From the NCBI GenBank assembly GCA_965247585.1, contig CBDFHC010000005.1, positions 992,001 to 1,056,000 of the forward strand: a stretch of 64,000 bases of DNA, read 5' to 3'. The notes under the pieces were generated by a model. That model worked only from the letters and a program-made list of their open reading frames with translations, did not search any database and had not been told where the DNA came from. The DNA is from CBDFHC01 sp965247585. GTDB lineage: Bacteria > Chloroflexota > Dehalococcoidia > Lucifugimonadales > GCA-2712585. Each line of letters begins with the position of its first letter. Positions within the stretch are counted from its first letter, which is position 1. The translations under genes were made by a program, and so were the position numbers. Shown one piece after another: positions 1 to 7,395 of this stretch.

Positions 1-1
1 T

Positions 2-97
2 AGCTTCCATCGGCATGTTCTATTTGCCAGCGGCGCTCGCGCTCCTTGTTGCAGCCATTGCTGATCTCGGAGGTCAGGAAGGCAATGAGCCGATCTA
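2..97 (+). CDS. C-terminal end of a membrane protein (5' truncated by window edge)
   Basis: An open frame enters from the left edge and stops at TAG 95-97. It reads about 31 residues, beginning with a hydrophobic stretch (FYLPAALALLVAAI) and ending in a short polar tail. It overlaps the ATG at 85 of the next gene by 13 bases, which would fit translational coupling. Too little is visible to name a family. Confidence 0.4.
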
Positions 98-888
98 GTC
101 TCTCGGTCGTCACTGGGGCCTTTGGCTACAGTGGCAAGTACATCGCTCGGCGGTTGCTGGAACAGGGTGGCATTGTGAAAACGTTGACCCGTACTCCCGC
201 CTCCCGCAGCCCCTTCGGTGATCGGGTGGAGGCTCTACCTCTGGACTTCGGCGACTTTAACGGTTTGGTGGAAAATCTTCGGGGAGCCGCCACTCTGTAC
301 AACACCTATTGGATTCGCTTCGCACGAGGCACGGTCACGTATGAGGTCGCCGTCCAGAACTCCCGCACCCTGATAGCAGCGGCGGTCGAAGCCGGCGTTA
401 GACGCATCGTCCATATCAGCATCACCAACCCCTCGGAAGACTCGCCACTTCCTTACTTCCGGGGGAAGGCCCTGGTGGAGAAGGCGATCCACGAGTCTGG
501 GTTGTCCTACGCCATCCTCAGACCCACGGTGCTGTTCAGCCCCGAGGATGTGCTGATAAACAACATCGCCTGGTTCCTGCGGCGGTTTCCAGCGTTCCCC
601 ATCGCAGGGTCTGGGGACTATCCGATCCAGCCGGTGTTCGTAGACGACCTGGCGCAACTTGCCGTGAATACCGGAGCGGGAAGTGAAGATGTCGTATTAG
701 ACACGGTGGGACCTGAGACATTCACGTTTGAGGAGATGGTACGGCTCATAGCTCGCCGAGTAGGCAGCCGAGCCCGGCTGATTCACGTACGGCCTAATGC
801 TCGTGTTCCGAGAGCCGGTGAGCCGCGACCAGTGGATAGGGATGGGGCTCATCACGCTGGGTGTGTTTTTCGTTGTACGTTGACATGA
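85..888 (+). CDS. NAD(P)-binding NmrA/epimerase-type protein with replaced C-terminus
   Basis: A Rossmann-fold protein of the atypical short-chain dehydrogenase group (NmrA/NDUFA9-like). The N-terminal glycine-rich loop reads VVTGAFGYSGKYIARRLL. Later blocks (VEAGVRRIVHIS, LRPTVLFSPED, IQPVFVDDLAQLAV) are typical of the family. The ATG at 85 is preferred over the TTG at 46 because GGAGG lies about 10 bases upstream. The protein is family-like up to roughly codon 233 (near position 783); the last 30 or so residues are Arg/Pro-rich and unlike the family, while another frame over the same bases encodes a membrane-protein tail. The gene therefore seems fused to foreign DNA at its 3' end and may be non-functional. 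Its substrate is unknown. Confidence 0.75.
   Translation: MSRSSLSVVTGAFGYSGKYIARRLLEQGGIVKTLTRTPASRSPFGDRVEALPLDFGDFNGLVENLRGAATLYNTYWIRFARGTVTYEVAVQNSRTLIAAAVEAGVRRIVHISITNPSEDSPLPYFRGKALVEKAIHESGLSYAILRPTVLFSPEDVLINNIAWFLRRFPAFPIAGSGDYPIQPVFVDDLAQLAVNTGAGSEDVVLDTVGPETFTFEEMVRLIARRVGSRARLIHVRPNARVPRAGEPRPVDRDGAHHAGCVFRCTLT
782..883 (+). pseudogene. Remnant of a DMT/EamA-type transporter C-terminus
   Basis: In the +2 frame relative to the overlapping NAD(P)-binding gene, this stretch reads a helix-like tail (FREPVSRDQWIGMG, then ITLGVFFVVR and TGA 881-883). The EPVSRDQWIGMGLI pattern resembles the last transmembrane helix of EamA/DMT transporters. It has no start of its own; a stop at 779-781 closes the frame upstream. 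I read it as the surviving 3' end of a transporter gene joined to the truncated NmrA-like gene. Assignment is from pattern only. Confidence 0.4.
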
Positions 889-1016
889 CCGGGCTGTGGA
901 GCCGGAGACGCAACCTGATAAGTGGACTGGTCAACCGCCGGAGCGCAGCCCGGAAAAGGCCGACCTTAGTTCAGCTGATGGGAGATGGGAGGATGTGGTT
1001 GGGGTGGAGGCAACAT

Positions 1017-2603
1017 CTAGTCTTCGATTAGAGAGGCCCGTTTCGTTGTGGTCAGTGTAGCGTTCTGATCTGCCAGCTCTATAGTAATTACGTATCCGCC
1101 AGGAGCGGCAAAGACAGCGTCCTCCACTACCAAGAAATAGCTCCCCGTGTGGGGTGCCCGATAGACGATTTTTGAATCAAGTCCAAACGAGCCGCCTCCG
1201 CTGTCATCATCTATGATTATCTCTTCATCTCCCGCCCCGAAATAGTCGATAGTGAGGAAGGTGTCAGACATAGCCGACCTAGCTAGGATCTCGACTATCT
1301 GACCCTCGCTTAGATGAACGATAAAGTGGTCCCTGTCGCTGGGGAAGTCTATGTTTCCTTGGACGGTGTTGCCCACCTGAATCTGCCTGCCATCGTCAGG
1401 GTCATGAAGAGGCATCAGCGGATGGCTACTCCTCAATTCGAAATCGCTGAGGGCCTCCGATCCTTGCCACGCAACCAAGAAGACAGGCTCATCGTATTGG
1501 ATAGGAACCACATTAATCTTTAAGTTTGCCAATTCACTATTGATATCATCGATGCGCAGCAGCTCCGTACCGAATAGGTCGTACACTGTGAGCCTACCGT
1601 CGTTGTCGCCCGTAAACTCGATGATGGGTATGGTTAGGGGCGACTCGTTCATCACATAGGCGCGCTCGGCCCAAAAGTTCTCCAGTACAACCTGGTGATT
1701 GAGTTCTCCTCCTTCCAGTGGGACGTGCCTATCACCGAGTCCAGATGGATCCCCGCCGGCGATGAGTTCCCGAACGCGAGGCAAGATGTCGGCTGATGAT
1801 GCGGAGATTCCGAAATCCCCTTCAGTGAAGCTGAAACCGGTGATGCCGATCACCTTACCCTTTTTCGACACCAATGCTCCTCCGCTCTGGCCGCCTACGG
1901 CAGGAGCGTCGGTTTGAAGATAGGTGATTCCGCCAGACTCCCATTCTCGGACACGAGAAAGCAGGCCCCGTACCATCGTCGGCTGCGGGAACTCTTCGAC
2001 CTCTCCCGGGTAACCGATCAGGAATATATCGGTGCCGATTGGTAAGCCCTCGCCATCCACCAACGCTAAGGCGTCAGTAGGAGCATCAATAGGGCCCAGC
2101 ACTGCGACGTCTGCCATCAAGTCCCAGCTCTTCACTGGCACCCTATCGAACTCTGAACCGTCAGGGAAGACTACACGAGCGTTGCCGAACGGCCAGACCA
2201 CATGCCCGTTCGTCACTACATATCCACCCTCAATCAACACTCCACTGCCTGTGTGAGTCGCCGTTTCTATGAATGCGATCGCTGGAGAGACTCTGTCGAA
2301 AATCTGGACGGGAGTGAGCGGCCCCGGCGTTGGCGTGGCCGTGGGTTCTCGGGTCGGCGTGGCCGTGGGTTCTCGGGTCGGCGTAGGAGTCGCAGTGGCT
2401 ATTGGGACGGCAGTGACCATCCGGAAAGACGTGCTGGTGGGCTGCGGCGTGGAAGTGGGCGTTGGCGCAGCAGTAGTCGTTAGGAGCGGTGTATAGGTTG
2501 CAGAAGGCGTTGCTGCCGGAGGTGAACCACCACAGGCAATCACCGTCAACATGAGTCCCGCGATCACGGGAATTAAAAGGGAATTATATACTTGATTACC
2601 CAC
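1017..2603 (-). CDS. Lipoprotein trypsin-like serine protease with PPC domain
   Basis: A 528-residue secreted protease beginning at GTG. The signal peptide ends in a lipobox with Cys24 (VIAC), predicting membrane anchoring outside the cell. Residues about 30-95 form a Thr/Pro-rich linker with PTREPTAT repeats. A trypsin-like domain follows (about 98-285) with the triad His134 (NGHVV), Asp165 (MADVAVLG) and Ser240 (GGQSGGALV). Residues about 405-520 look like a bacterial pre-peptidase C-terminal (PPC) beta domain (QGNIDFPSDRDHFIV and TGSYFLVVED). No PDZ domain is seen, so it is not a classical DegP. It stands alone, with no clear operon partner. Confidence 0.85.
   Translation of the reverse strand: MGNQVYNSLLIPVIAGLMLTVIACGGSPPAATPSATYTPLLTTTAAPTPTSTPQPTSTSFRMVTAVPIATATPTPTREPTATPTREPTATPTPGPLTPVQIFDRVSPAIAFIETATHTGSGVLIEGGYVVTNGHVVWPFGNARVVFPDGSEFDRVPVKSWDLMADVAVLGPIDAPTDALALVDGEGLPIGTDIFLIGYPGEVEEFPQPTMVRGLLSRVREWESGGITYLQTDAPAVGGQSGGALVSKKGKVIGITGFSFTEGDFGISASSADILPRVRELIAGGDPSGLGDRHVPLEGGELNHQVVLENFWAERAYVMNESPLTIPIIEFTGDNDGRLTVYDLFGTELLRIDDINSELANLKINVVPIQYDEPVFLVAWQGSEALSDFELRSSHPLMPLHDPDDGRQIQVGNTVQGNIDFPSDRDHFIVHLSEGQIVEILARSAMSDTFLTIDYFGAGDEEIIIDDDSGGGSFGLDSKIVYRAPHTGSYFLVVEDAVFAAPGGYVITIELADQNATLTTTKRASLIED
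2332..2379 (-). repeat. 24-bp tandem repeat (2 copies)
   Basis: Two perfect 24-bp copies (2332-2355 and 2356-2379) lie inside the lipoprotein protease gene and encode the PTREPTAT linker unit twice. In-frame repeats of this kind change linker length without changing the frame. Confidence 0.9.
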
Positions 2604-2613
2604 GTCCCCGCCG

Positions 2614-2847
2614 TTACCCCACGACAGGCCGGGTTGTGTGCTCCACGCATCGCCCGTCGCGGTACAGGATTTTAGGGTAGTTGACCTCCCGTCCGCACTC
2701 GGCGCAGCTGTAGGTCCGCGATTCGTCGATCACCGGACCAGGTGGATCGGTTCGGAGAAAGACCTGGGCGATCTCTTCAGCCGTCGCGTCTATCCGAGGC
2801 GGGTAAGGACGAACAGGCCGGCCTAGTTCCTTTCGCTTACGTGGCAT
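2614..2847 (-). CDS. Small CxxC protein coupled to the SfiI-like gene
   Basis: A 77-residue basic protein. It starts MPRKRKELGRP, has an acidic middle, and carries CAEC at about residues 48-51 and a lone Cys near residue 67, which may form part of a metal site. Its ATG overlaps the stop of the upstream SfiI-like endonuclease gene by 11 bases, so the two are probably cotranslated. I do not recognise the family. By position it could be an accessory or control protein of the restriction system, but nothing in the sequence proves that. Confidence 0.6.
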   Translation of the reverse strand: MPRKRKELGRPVRPYPPRIDATAEEIAQVFLRTDPPGPVIDESRTYSCAECGREVNYPKILYRDGRCVEHTTRPVVG

Positions 2848-3475
2848 CGGTGTCCTCCGTCAACAGGATTTCTTGTACTCTCCAGGGTGCTTTTGCGGAC
2901 AAGTGGCGGTAGCTCAACCGGACACGGAAGTCCTCGCCGAGTGTGGGAGCGTTACGCCCAGCCAGCCAAATGCCGTCGGTCGCACTAGGGTTATAGCGGT
3001 CTTGGAGCACCCCGTTCGGAATGCAGGAGACGATAAGCCTTCTAAGCGTCTGTCCGCTTGGCGTTTCGTCGTAAACGTACTTGGCGATGATAGTGACCAC
3101 GTAAAGTTCTCGGCCGCCCCGGCTAATAACCTGTTCCAGTCCGCCAGCCTCATCCATGTCAATGCCAGACCGCCGCATTTTCACCCTCATAGAAGTCTGC
3201 GACATTTGGATTGTCGCAGTCCGGTCTCCATTGGACTTTTCGGCCTTTGAGTCCAGCATCAAAGCCACTGGATATGCACTAGGCAGAAAGACGTAGACCG
3301 CCTTCTTGTAGTCCACTTTACCGTACAGGCGTTCATTCCATCCAGAGATTCCCATTAACTCAACGGCTTCCCTGGTAATGTCCTCGGCAATGTCTTGGGC
3401 CAAATCCGTTTCTTCTCGGAAGATGGTAACGGCTTGTTGGCGGTAGTCGGTCAGTGCTTGAACAACCATCCCCAT
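2837..3475 (-). CDS. SfiI-family type II restriction endonuclease
   Basis: A 212-residue protein that matches my recollection of SfiI along most of its length. Shared blocks are VVQALTDYRQQAVTIF, AEDIT, VDYKK, MLDSKAE, LQDRYNP, LAGRNAPTLGE and APWRVQEI. The catalytic signature D55 then D75-S-K77 corresponds to Asp79, Asp100 and Lys102 in SfiI, with almost the same spacing (20 versus 21). SfiI is a tetrameric enzyme cleaving GGCCNNNNNGGCC; specificity here is not known. The protein is shorter than SfiI (269 residues), lacking about 30 residues at the N-terminus and some at the C-terminus. No DNA methyltransferase lies nearby. Base composition is lower in GC than the core genes, consistent with transfer. 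Confidence 0.8.
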   Translation of the reverse strand: MGMVVQALTDYRQQAVTIFREETDLAQDIAEDITREAVELMGISGWNERLYGKVDYKKAVYVFLPSAYPVALMLDSKAEKSNGDRTATIQMSQTSMRVKMRRSGIDMDEAGGLEQVISRGGRELYVVTIIAKYVYDETPSGQTLRRLIVSCIPNGVLQDRYNPSATDGIWLAGRNAPTLGEDFRVRLSYRHLSAKAPWRVQEILLTEDTDAT

Positions 3476-4052
3476 TTCTCAATCGACGACAAAAACTGCG
3501 CTACTCGTGGGCGGTGGGCTTGAGTACAGTGGAAAGTAGAGACCAAGTGACTAATGAGTAGTCACCTGTGCCCGATACACTCAGCGATGGAAACCTTCGT
3601 GTGGGCTAGGTTCGAGTATTACTAGTAGCTTCTTGTCCTTTAGGGAAGGCTACGCCTCCGCATGACGACACCTAGGTACACTAGCGCCGCTATGATCAGT
3701 ACCCTTGCGACGCCTATCATTATTCCAACGGTGAGCCTACCGACTGACAACCGAGCTTTTCGTGAAGTCAGTAGCCGCCTCACTACTGCGAGAGGCCCTC
3801 GGTGGTGTCTTGCGCGTCCCCGCTCTGGCCGGATGAAACGACAGGGCTTTCAGCACTGATTCTCGCTGGAGCCCTTTGGCGCTCCAATCTATCGCACTGG
3901 ACCCCCCCATATCGCTCAGATCACGAACATTGGACACGTCCTTGAGCTGTGGGTCGTAGTCGAAGACAGAGCCGACCCTTCATCTCCTCCGGTGAGATGA
4001 CCGTATTCAGTCACGTAAACGTACCGTCTGGACAGCCCGTGCAGCAGGTTGC
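3476..4052. other. Gene-poor stretch, 577 bp
   Basis: Between the SfiI-like gene and the next secreted protein there is no convincing full-length gene. Both strands are broken by stops. The only coding-like signal is a possible 47-residue membrane peptide at 3640-3783 on the minus strand. A run of seven C lies near 3901-3908. The stretch may contain decayed genes. Confidence 0.5.
3640..3783 (-). CDS. Possible small membrane protein or remnant
   Basis: From a GTG at 3781-3783 the minus strand reads a basic stretch (RRLLTSRKARLSVGR) followed by one transmembrane helix (GIMIGVARVLIIAALVYLGV) and a basic end, stopping at 3640-3642. The positive flanks and single helix look protein-like. There is no clear ribosome-binding site, and the frame is closed upstream by TGA, so this may be the 3' remnant of a longer gene. 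Confidence 0.25.
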   Translation of the reverse strand: MRRLLTSRKARLSVGRLTVGIMIGVARVLIIAALVYLGVVMRRRSLP

Positions 4053-4532
4053 CTATTTCACGTGGTTCATCCACAAAGTCGAATGTATGAACTCTCCGGT
4101 TTCGTCATCGATGACCATCGTGTATCTTTTGTCCGTGGGGTAAACCCCTGACTTGGGTTTAGGACCAGTATAAGGGATAGGTACGTTGCGGAACACCACC
4201 ACCCAGACTTCATGATCGGTAACGGAACGGTCCTGGTCCTCTACGATCCCAGCATACGAGCCAACTGTAGCATCAATAGGTAGGTCCATCTCTATGGCGT
4301 CCCAGTTGTTTCGTTCCTTTAGGTAAGTGATTGCGTTGGCTGTAACTTCAGTTGAGCTGCGGCGCGGGGTGAATGTTGCCACCGATAGAAAGCTGCCCAT
4401 CTGCGTATACATTTTGGCGCCGATGTCCCGAGTCGTTATCTCACTAGAAGATGTGCTTTGCGCAAATGTGAAGGCTGTGATTGCCAGTAGGACTAAGATC
4501 GCAAGAACTACTAGAGAGAGGATGCGCTTCAT
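4053..4532 (-). CDS. Secreted protein of unknown function
   Basis: A 159-residue protein with a clear Sec signal peptide (MKRILSLVVLAILVLLA, cleavage likely after TFA around residue 24). The ATG is preceded by AAGGAG at good spacing, so the start is firm. The mature part is about 135 residues with no recognisable catalytic motif; the end (YTMVIDDETGEFIHS) resembles the last strand of a small beta-rich domain such as a PepSY-like fold, but this is weak. No cysteine remains in the mature protein. Its neighbours give no functional hint. Confidence 0.65.
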   Translation of the reverse strand: MKRILSLVVLAILVLLAITAFTFAQSTSSSEITTRDIGAKMYTQMGSFLSVATFTPRRSSTEVTANAITYLKERNNWDAIEMDLPIDATVGSYAGIVEDQDRSVTDHEVWVVVFRNVPIPYTGPKPKSGVYPTDKRYTMVIDDETGEFIHSTLWMNHVK

Positions 4533-4897
4533 AACACGTTCTCCTTAGTAGATTTACCTAGTCATTGCAACGAACATCCCACACTCGGAAGCCGATTCCA
4601 CTGACGATAGAGATATCGGCCTCCATGTTATCATATTCAAGTCCAAGGGGGGTTGACGCCTGGCTGCGTTGGCCGAGGCTGCCCTGGATGAAGTACCCTC
4701 TACCTCTCAATGCTCAACGGCGGAACCTATATTCCGCTGCGTGTCCTTTCTGTTCGCCGGTTCATGCCAGGCTCTTGCTCAGTGGCCATTCCATCCCTGT
4801 TTACTTTCTCTTACGCCAGCGTGCACACTACGGACGTGGGGCACAGCTGGGCCTGGACGATTGACTCCTTGCGCAGCTGCGCCTTCATGGGGGCGGC
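4533..4897. other. Intergenic stretch, 365 bp
   Basis: This is the divergent spacer between a minus-strand secreted protein and the plus-strand methyltransferase. It must hold both promoters. I see no protein-coding frame I would defend, no hairpin followed by a T-run and no tRNA. Confidence 0.4.
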
Positions 4898-5734
4898 ATG
4901 GATGTGACCTGCCCGATCTGCGGCGGCCCCGGCAAGCCTATCTCCTGGCAGCCGATGCATAGGTGCCTGCTCTGCGGACTGGTATTTGCCCACCCCCTGC
5001 CGGCGCTGCCGCCGGTGGAGCTCTTTGACGCAGCCTACACTGGAAAGGTGGACGCCAACGACGCCCGCGAGTTTTACCACCGGCTGAAGAATCGCGCCTC
5101 TCACATCAAAGACGAACGGCTGGGGCTCTGGTCACCGCTCCAGCACCAGGCGCTAGATTGGATACAAGAGCAATGGGAGCCCAAGACCCCCGTCCTGGAG
5201 ATAGGGCCCGGTATCGGCGCATTCATGCACGCCCTCCGTCGCCGCGGCTACTATCCCATTGGCCTGGACGTGGCCTGGGGCGTGATAGACCCTCTGCAAA
5301 AAGAGGGGTTCAAAGCCCACGTCGGGACCGTGGACTCGTGCCCTCAGGTTCAGGCATCCCTGCTGTGCTCTTTCTTCGTCCTCCACCACCTGCCGGATCC
5401 GTTAGGCTGGCTCAGGACCATCCGGGAGCGGTGGCCCCGTCCCCTCATCCTCGCTACTCACCCAGCCCCGGCGCGACGGCCTCCGGCCTCCAGCTTCCCC
5501 CCACGGACCTATACCTGGTGGGAATGTCGGTCTCTTGAAACGGTCCTGGACCTGGCCGGGTATCGGATAGAGCGCCTGGTGGAGGCGCCACATCCTCCAC
5601 GAATACCAGGACCTATTGAGGTCCTCTTTAATCGGATGCCGGCTATTAAAGCCTTGGGGCGGTCCGCGCTGGACTGGCTCCAGCCCCGTGGCGAGGGGCC
5701 GATGGCGCACATGGTCATGGCAGTGCCAGACTAG
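4898..5734 (+). CDS. SAM-dependent methyltransferase with N-terminal zinc ribbon
   Basis: A 278-residue class I methyltransferase. Residues 5-26 contain CPIC and CLLC pairs, a likely zinc ribbon as in sugar C-methyltransferases and related small-molecule enzymes. SAM-binding motif I is VLEIGPGIGAFMHAL (about 99-113), followed by GLDVAW and by FFVLHHLPDP, the usual motif IV region. It lacks the NPPY/DPPY motifs of DNA N-methyltransferases and the PCQ motif of C5 enzymes, so it is not a partner for the nearby SfiI-like nuclease. It ends tail to tail with the next minus-strand gene, overlapping 4 bases. The substrate is unknown. Confidence 0.75.
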   Translation: MDVTCPICGGPGKPISWQPMHRCLLCGLVFAHPLPALPPVELFDAAYTGKVDANDAREFYHRLKNRASHIKDERLGLWSPLQHQALDWIQEQWEPKTPVLEIGPGIGAFMHALRRRGYYPIGLDVAWGVIDPLQKEGFKAHVGTVDSCPQVQASLLCSFFVLHHLPDPLGWLRTIRERWPRPLILATHPAPARRPPASSFPPRTYTWWECRSLETVLDLAGYRIERLVEAPHPPRIPGPIEVLFNRMPAIKALGRSALDWLQPRGEGPMAHMVMAVPD

Positions 5735-6264
5735 CGGCGGCGGCCTGCGTCACACACCTTCTGGACCCATACCTCAGGGCCAATCGAAGCTCCCAGAACG
5801 GCGGACTCCCACTCGCTGCGCCCGATGAATTCAATCACGTTGTCTTTGTGGGTGGGGCACTTGGTTGCTACCTTCCAGTCGTTGATGGACATGCGTATGG
5901 CATCTCCAACCGGCGCTCCTTTCAGCCAGTGCATCCCAGTCAGGATTACCGTCACTATCCCTGCGAGGATGGCGCCGTAAACAAGCAACGCGCCGACCCA
6001 CCGACCGGACTTGGGCTGCTCCCGCCCGCTGTTGCCAACCCTCCAGTCGCTCCTGAACACAGACCGCACAGGTACAGGTCGCAGGATGTGCCGCGCCAGG
6101 CTGGCCCGCAAGGGATTGGAGCTGAAGCGGTGAACGGGCCTGATGACTGGTCCGAGTCTCGACAGGTAGTCAATTCGGGCGAATCCCCCTACAGTAGAGG
6201 GAGGCTGAGCATCTCGGGACAGGAGGCGGGGAGGGCCAGGCTCACGTCCCATACCAGCCTGCAC
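5731..6264 (-). CDS. Single-pass membrane protein of unknown function
   Basis: The frame is open for 177 codons, but the first 60-70 residues are Arg/Pro-rich and unlike protein. A single transmembrane helix lies at about residues 90-112 (GALLVYGAILAGIVTVIL). After it comes a soluble domain of about 60 residues (SINDWKVATKCPTHKDNVIEF). The true start is probably internal, just before the helix (GTG codons near 6060-6070 are candidates); I cannot settle it. The gene ends tail to tail with the methyltransferase. No family is recognised. Confidence 0.45.
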   Translation of the reverse strand: MQAGMGREPGPPRLLSRDAQPPSTVGGFARIDYLSRLGPVIRPVHRFSSNPLRASLARHILRPVPVRSVFRSDWRVGNSGREQPKSGRWVGALLVYGAILAGIVTVILTGMHWLKGAPVGDAIRMSINDWKVATKCPTHKDNVIEFIGRSEWESAVLGASIGPEVWVQKVCDAGRRR

Positions 6265-6320
6265 TCACCCTCCGACTCATCGTCTACGTTCTGACACTCG
6301 CTTGGGACGACTCATACCGT

Positions 6321-7001
6321 CTAGTTCTTCTCTGTATTGCCTCGATCAATAGCGTCCCTGAGCTGCGCGACGGTGAACGTCTCATTGCTGCGGGTATCCT
6401 TCCACTTATCTCCTTCTGGCAACAGCTTGGCGAATTGGCTGCCAATGATGACCCGAAAGTAAGTACTCTCCGTGAAGCCCTTGGGTACCGGGCGTCCAGG
6501 GCTTTCAGAGAACTTAGGGTCCTCTAGACTTTCCAGGAATAGCAACATCCGTTCATTGGCTTGAAGAGTAGGAATATCGTCCATGCCTACCACCTCCACT
6601 ATCGACCCGTCCACTGCAGGAACTGCAGAAGTCCCAGCCTCAACCAGGATTGCTATTCGCTCAGGGAGGTTCGCTCTTGAATAGATTACCTCTTCGACCG
6701 TGAGCTCGTAATCTTTGTACTCGTAGTTGAACCTCGGCGGGTCGTTGAACTCGGGCTGTTGCTTGGTTCCCAAATCGCGGGAAAGCATCGCAATCACCAC
6801 GGCATCGGACCGCTTCACCATGTCTTCGACGTCCCAACTGGGCCTGAAACCGAAGGTCCTAACCACTATCTCTCCCTCTGAGACTGTTGATGCAGCAGTT
6901 TGGCCATCCCCTGAGCAACCGACGCTCAGGACGGCTAAGAATAGCATGGCCACCCCTACACAGGAGACGGCGGCTCGTGAACTAGGCTTGGGGATTGTCA
7001 T
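6321..7001 (-). CDS. Lipoprotein of unknown function
   Basis: A 226-residue protein with a signal peptide ending in the lipobox LSVGC (Cys29). The start is well supported by AAGGAG nine or so bases upstream of ATG. The mature domain is acidic, about 195 residues, with no motif I can tie to a known enzyme; the core (RSDAVVIAMLSRDLG and YELTVEEVIYS) suggests a compact beta domain. It lies just downstream of the broken matrixin gene and on the same strand, so the two may once have been one secretion-related operon inside the island. Confidence 0.65.
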   Translation of the reverse strand: MTIPKPSSRAAVSCVGVAMLFLAVLSVGCSGDGQTAASTVSEGEIVVRTFGFRPSWDVEDMVKRSDAVVIAMLSRDLGTKQQPEFNDPPRFNYEYKDYELTVEEVIYSRANLPERIAILVEAGTSAVPAVDGSIVEVVGMDDIPTLQANERMLLFLESLEDPKFSESPGRPVPKGFTESTYFRVIIGSQFAKLLPEGDKWKDTRSNETFTVAQLRDAIDRGNTEKN

Positions 7002-7030
7002 TGTGCAATCTCCTTCTCTTTCGACTACGA

Positions 7031-7356
7031 TTAATCGGCGCCGTAGATCTCGACAATGCCAGCTTTGTCATGACCACACAGCGTGTGGTCCGTGCCATGT
7101 TCCAACCACATCACACAGTCCCAGTCCCAAGGCCTCCACGAGGAAATATGGCCTAGGACTAACCAGTGGCCGAATTCGTGAATGGCAACCGTACGAGCGT
7201 CATACGTGCCTGCATTGCGGTTGGTGCACACAGCAAAGGAATACCTGGTGTTGAAATAGGTATCCACGTCGGAGAGCTGACAGGTAGTACCGCTATAGGT
7301 GATTGTGGTTACGGCGATCAGGTCGGTGCCGAGGTTGGTTGTCTTGGTCCAGTCAT
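7031..7356 (-). pseudogene. Matrixin-type zinc metalloprotease, frameshifted and N-terminally truncated
   Basis: The frame contains HEFGHWLVLGH, the HExxHxxxxxH zinc motif of matrixins and related metzincins, and ends with a family-like AGIVEIYG. Coding similarity continues upstream of the first available in-frame start (WTKTTNLGTDLIAVTT, then TYSGTTCQLSDVDTYF), back to 7351. A good ribosome-binding site (AGGAG, 7364-7368) and ATG (7354-7356) sit exactly there but in the wrong frame by one base. A single-base frameshift right after the start is the simplest reading. Most of the usual N-terminal half of a matrixin catalytic domain is missing, and the integrase gene begins immediately upstream. 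Confidence 0.7.
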
Positions 7357-7395
7357 GTTGTTACTCCTGATTGAGAACTTTCGCCTTTCATACAC

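Noticed and set aside
2281..2400. Tandem repeats as a possible CRISPR or minisatellite
   Set aside because: There are only two 24-bp copies without spacers, and they are explained by the PTREPTAT protein linker.
4898..5734. Methyltransferase as the partner of the SfiI-like nuclease
   Set aside because: It has a small-molecule methyltransferase motif I and an N-terminal zinc ribbon, but none of the DNA methylase motifs (NPPY/DPPY/SPPY or PCQ).
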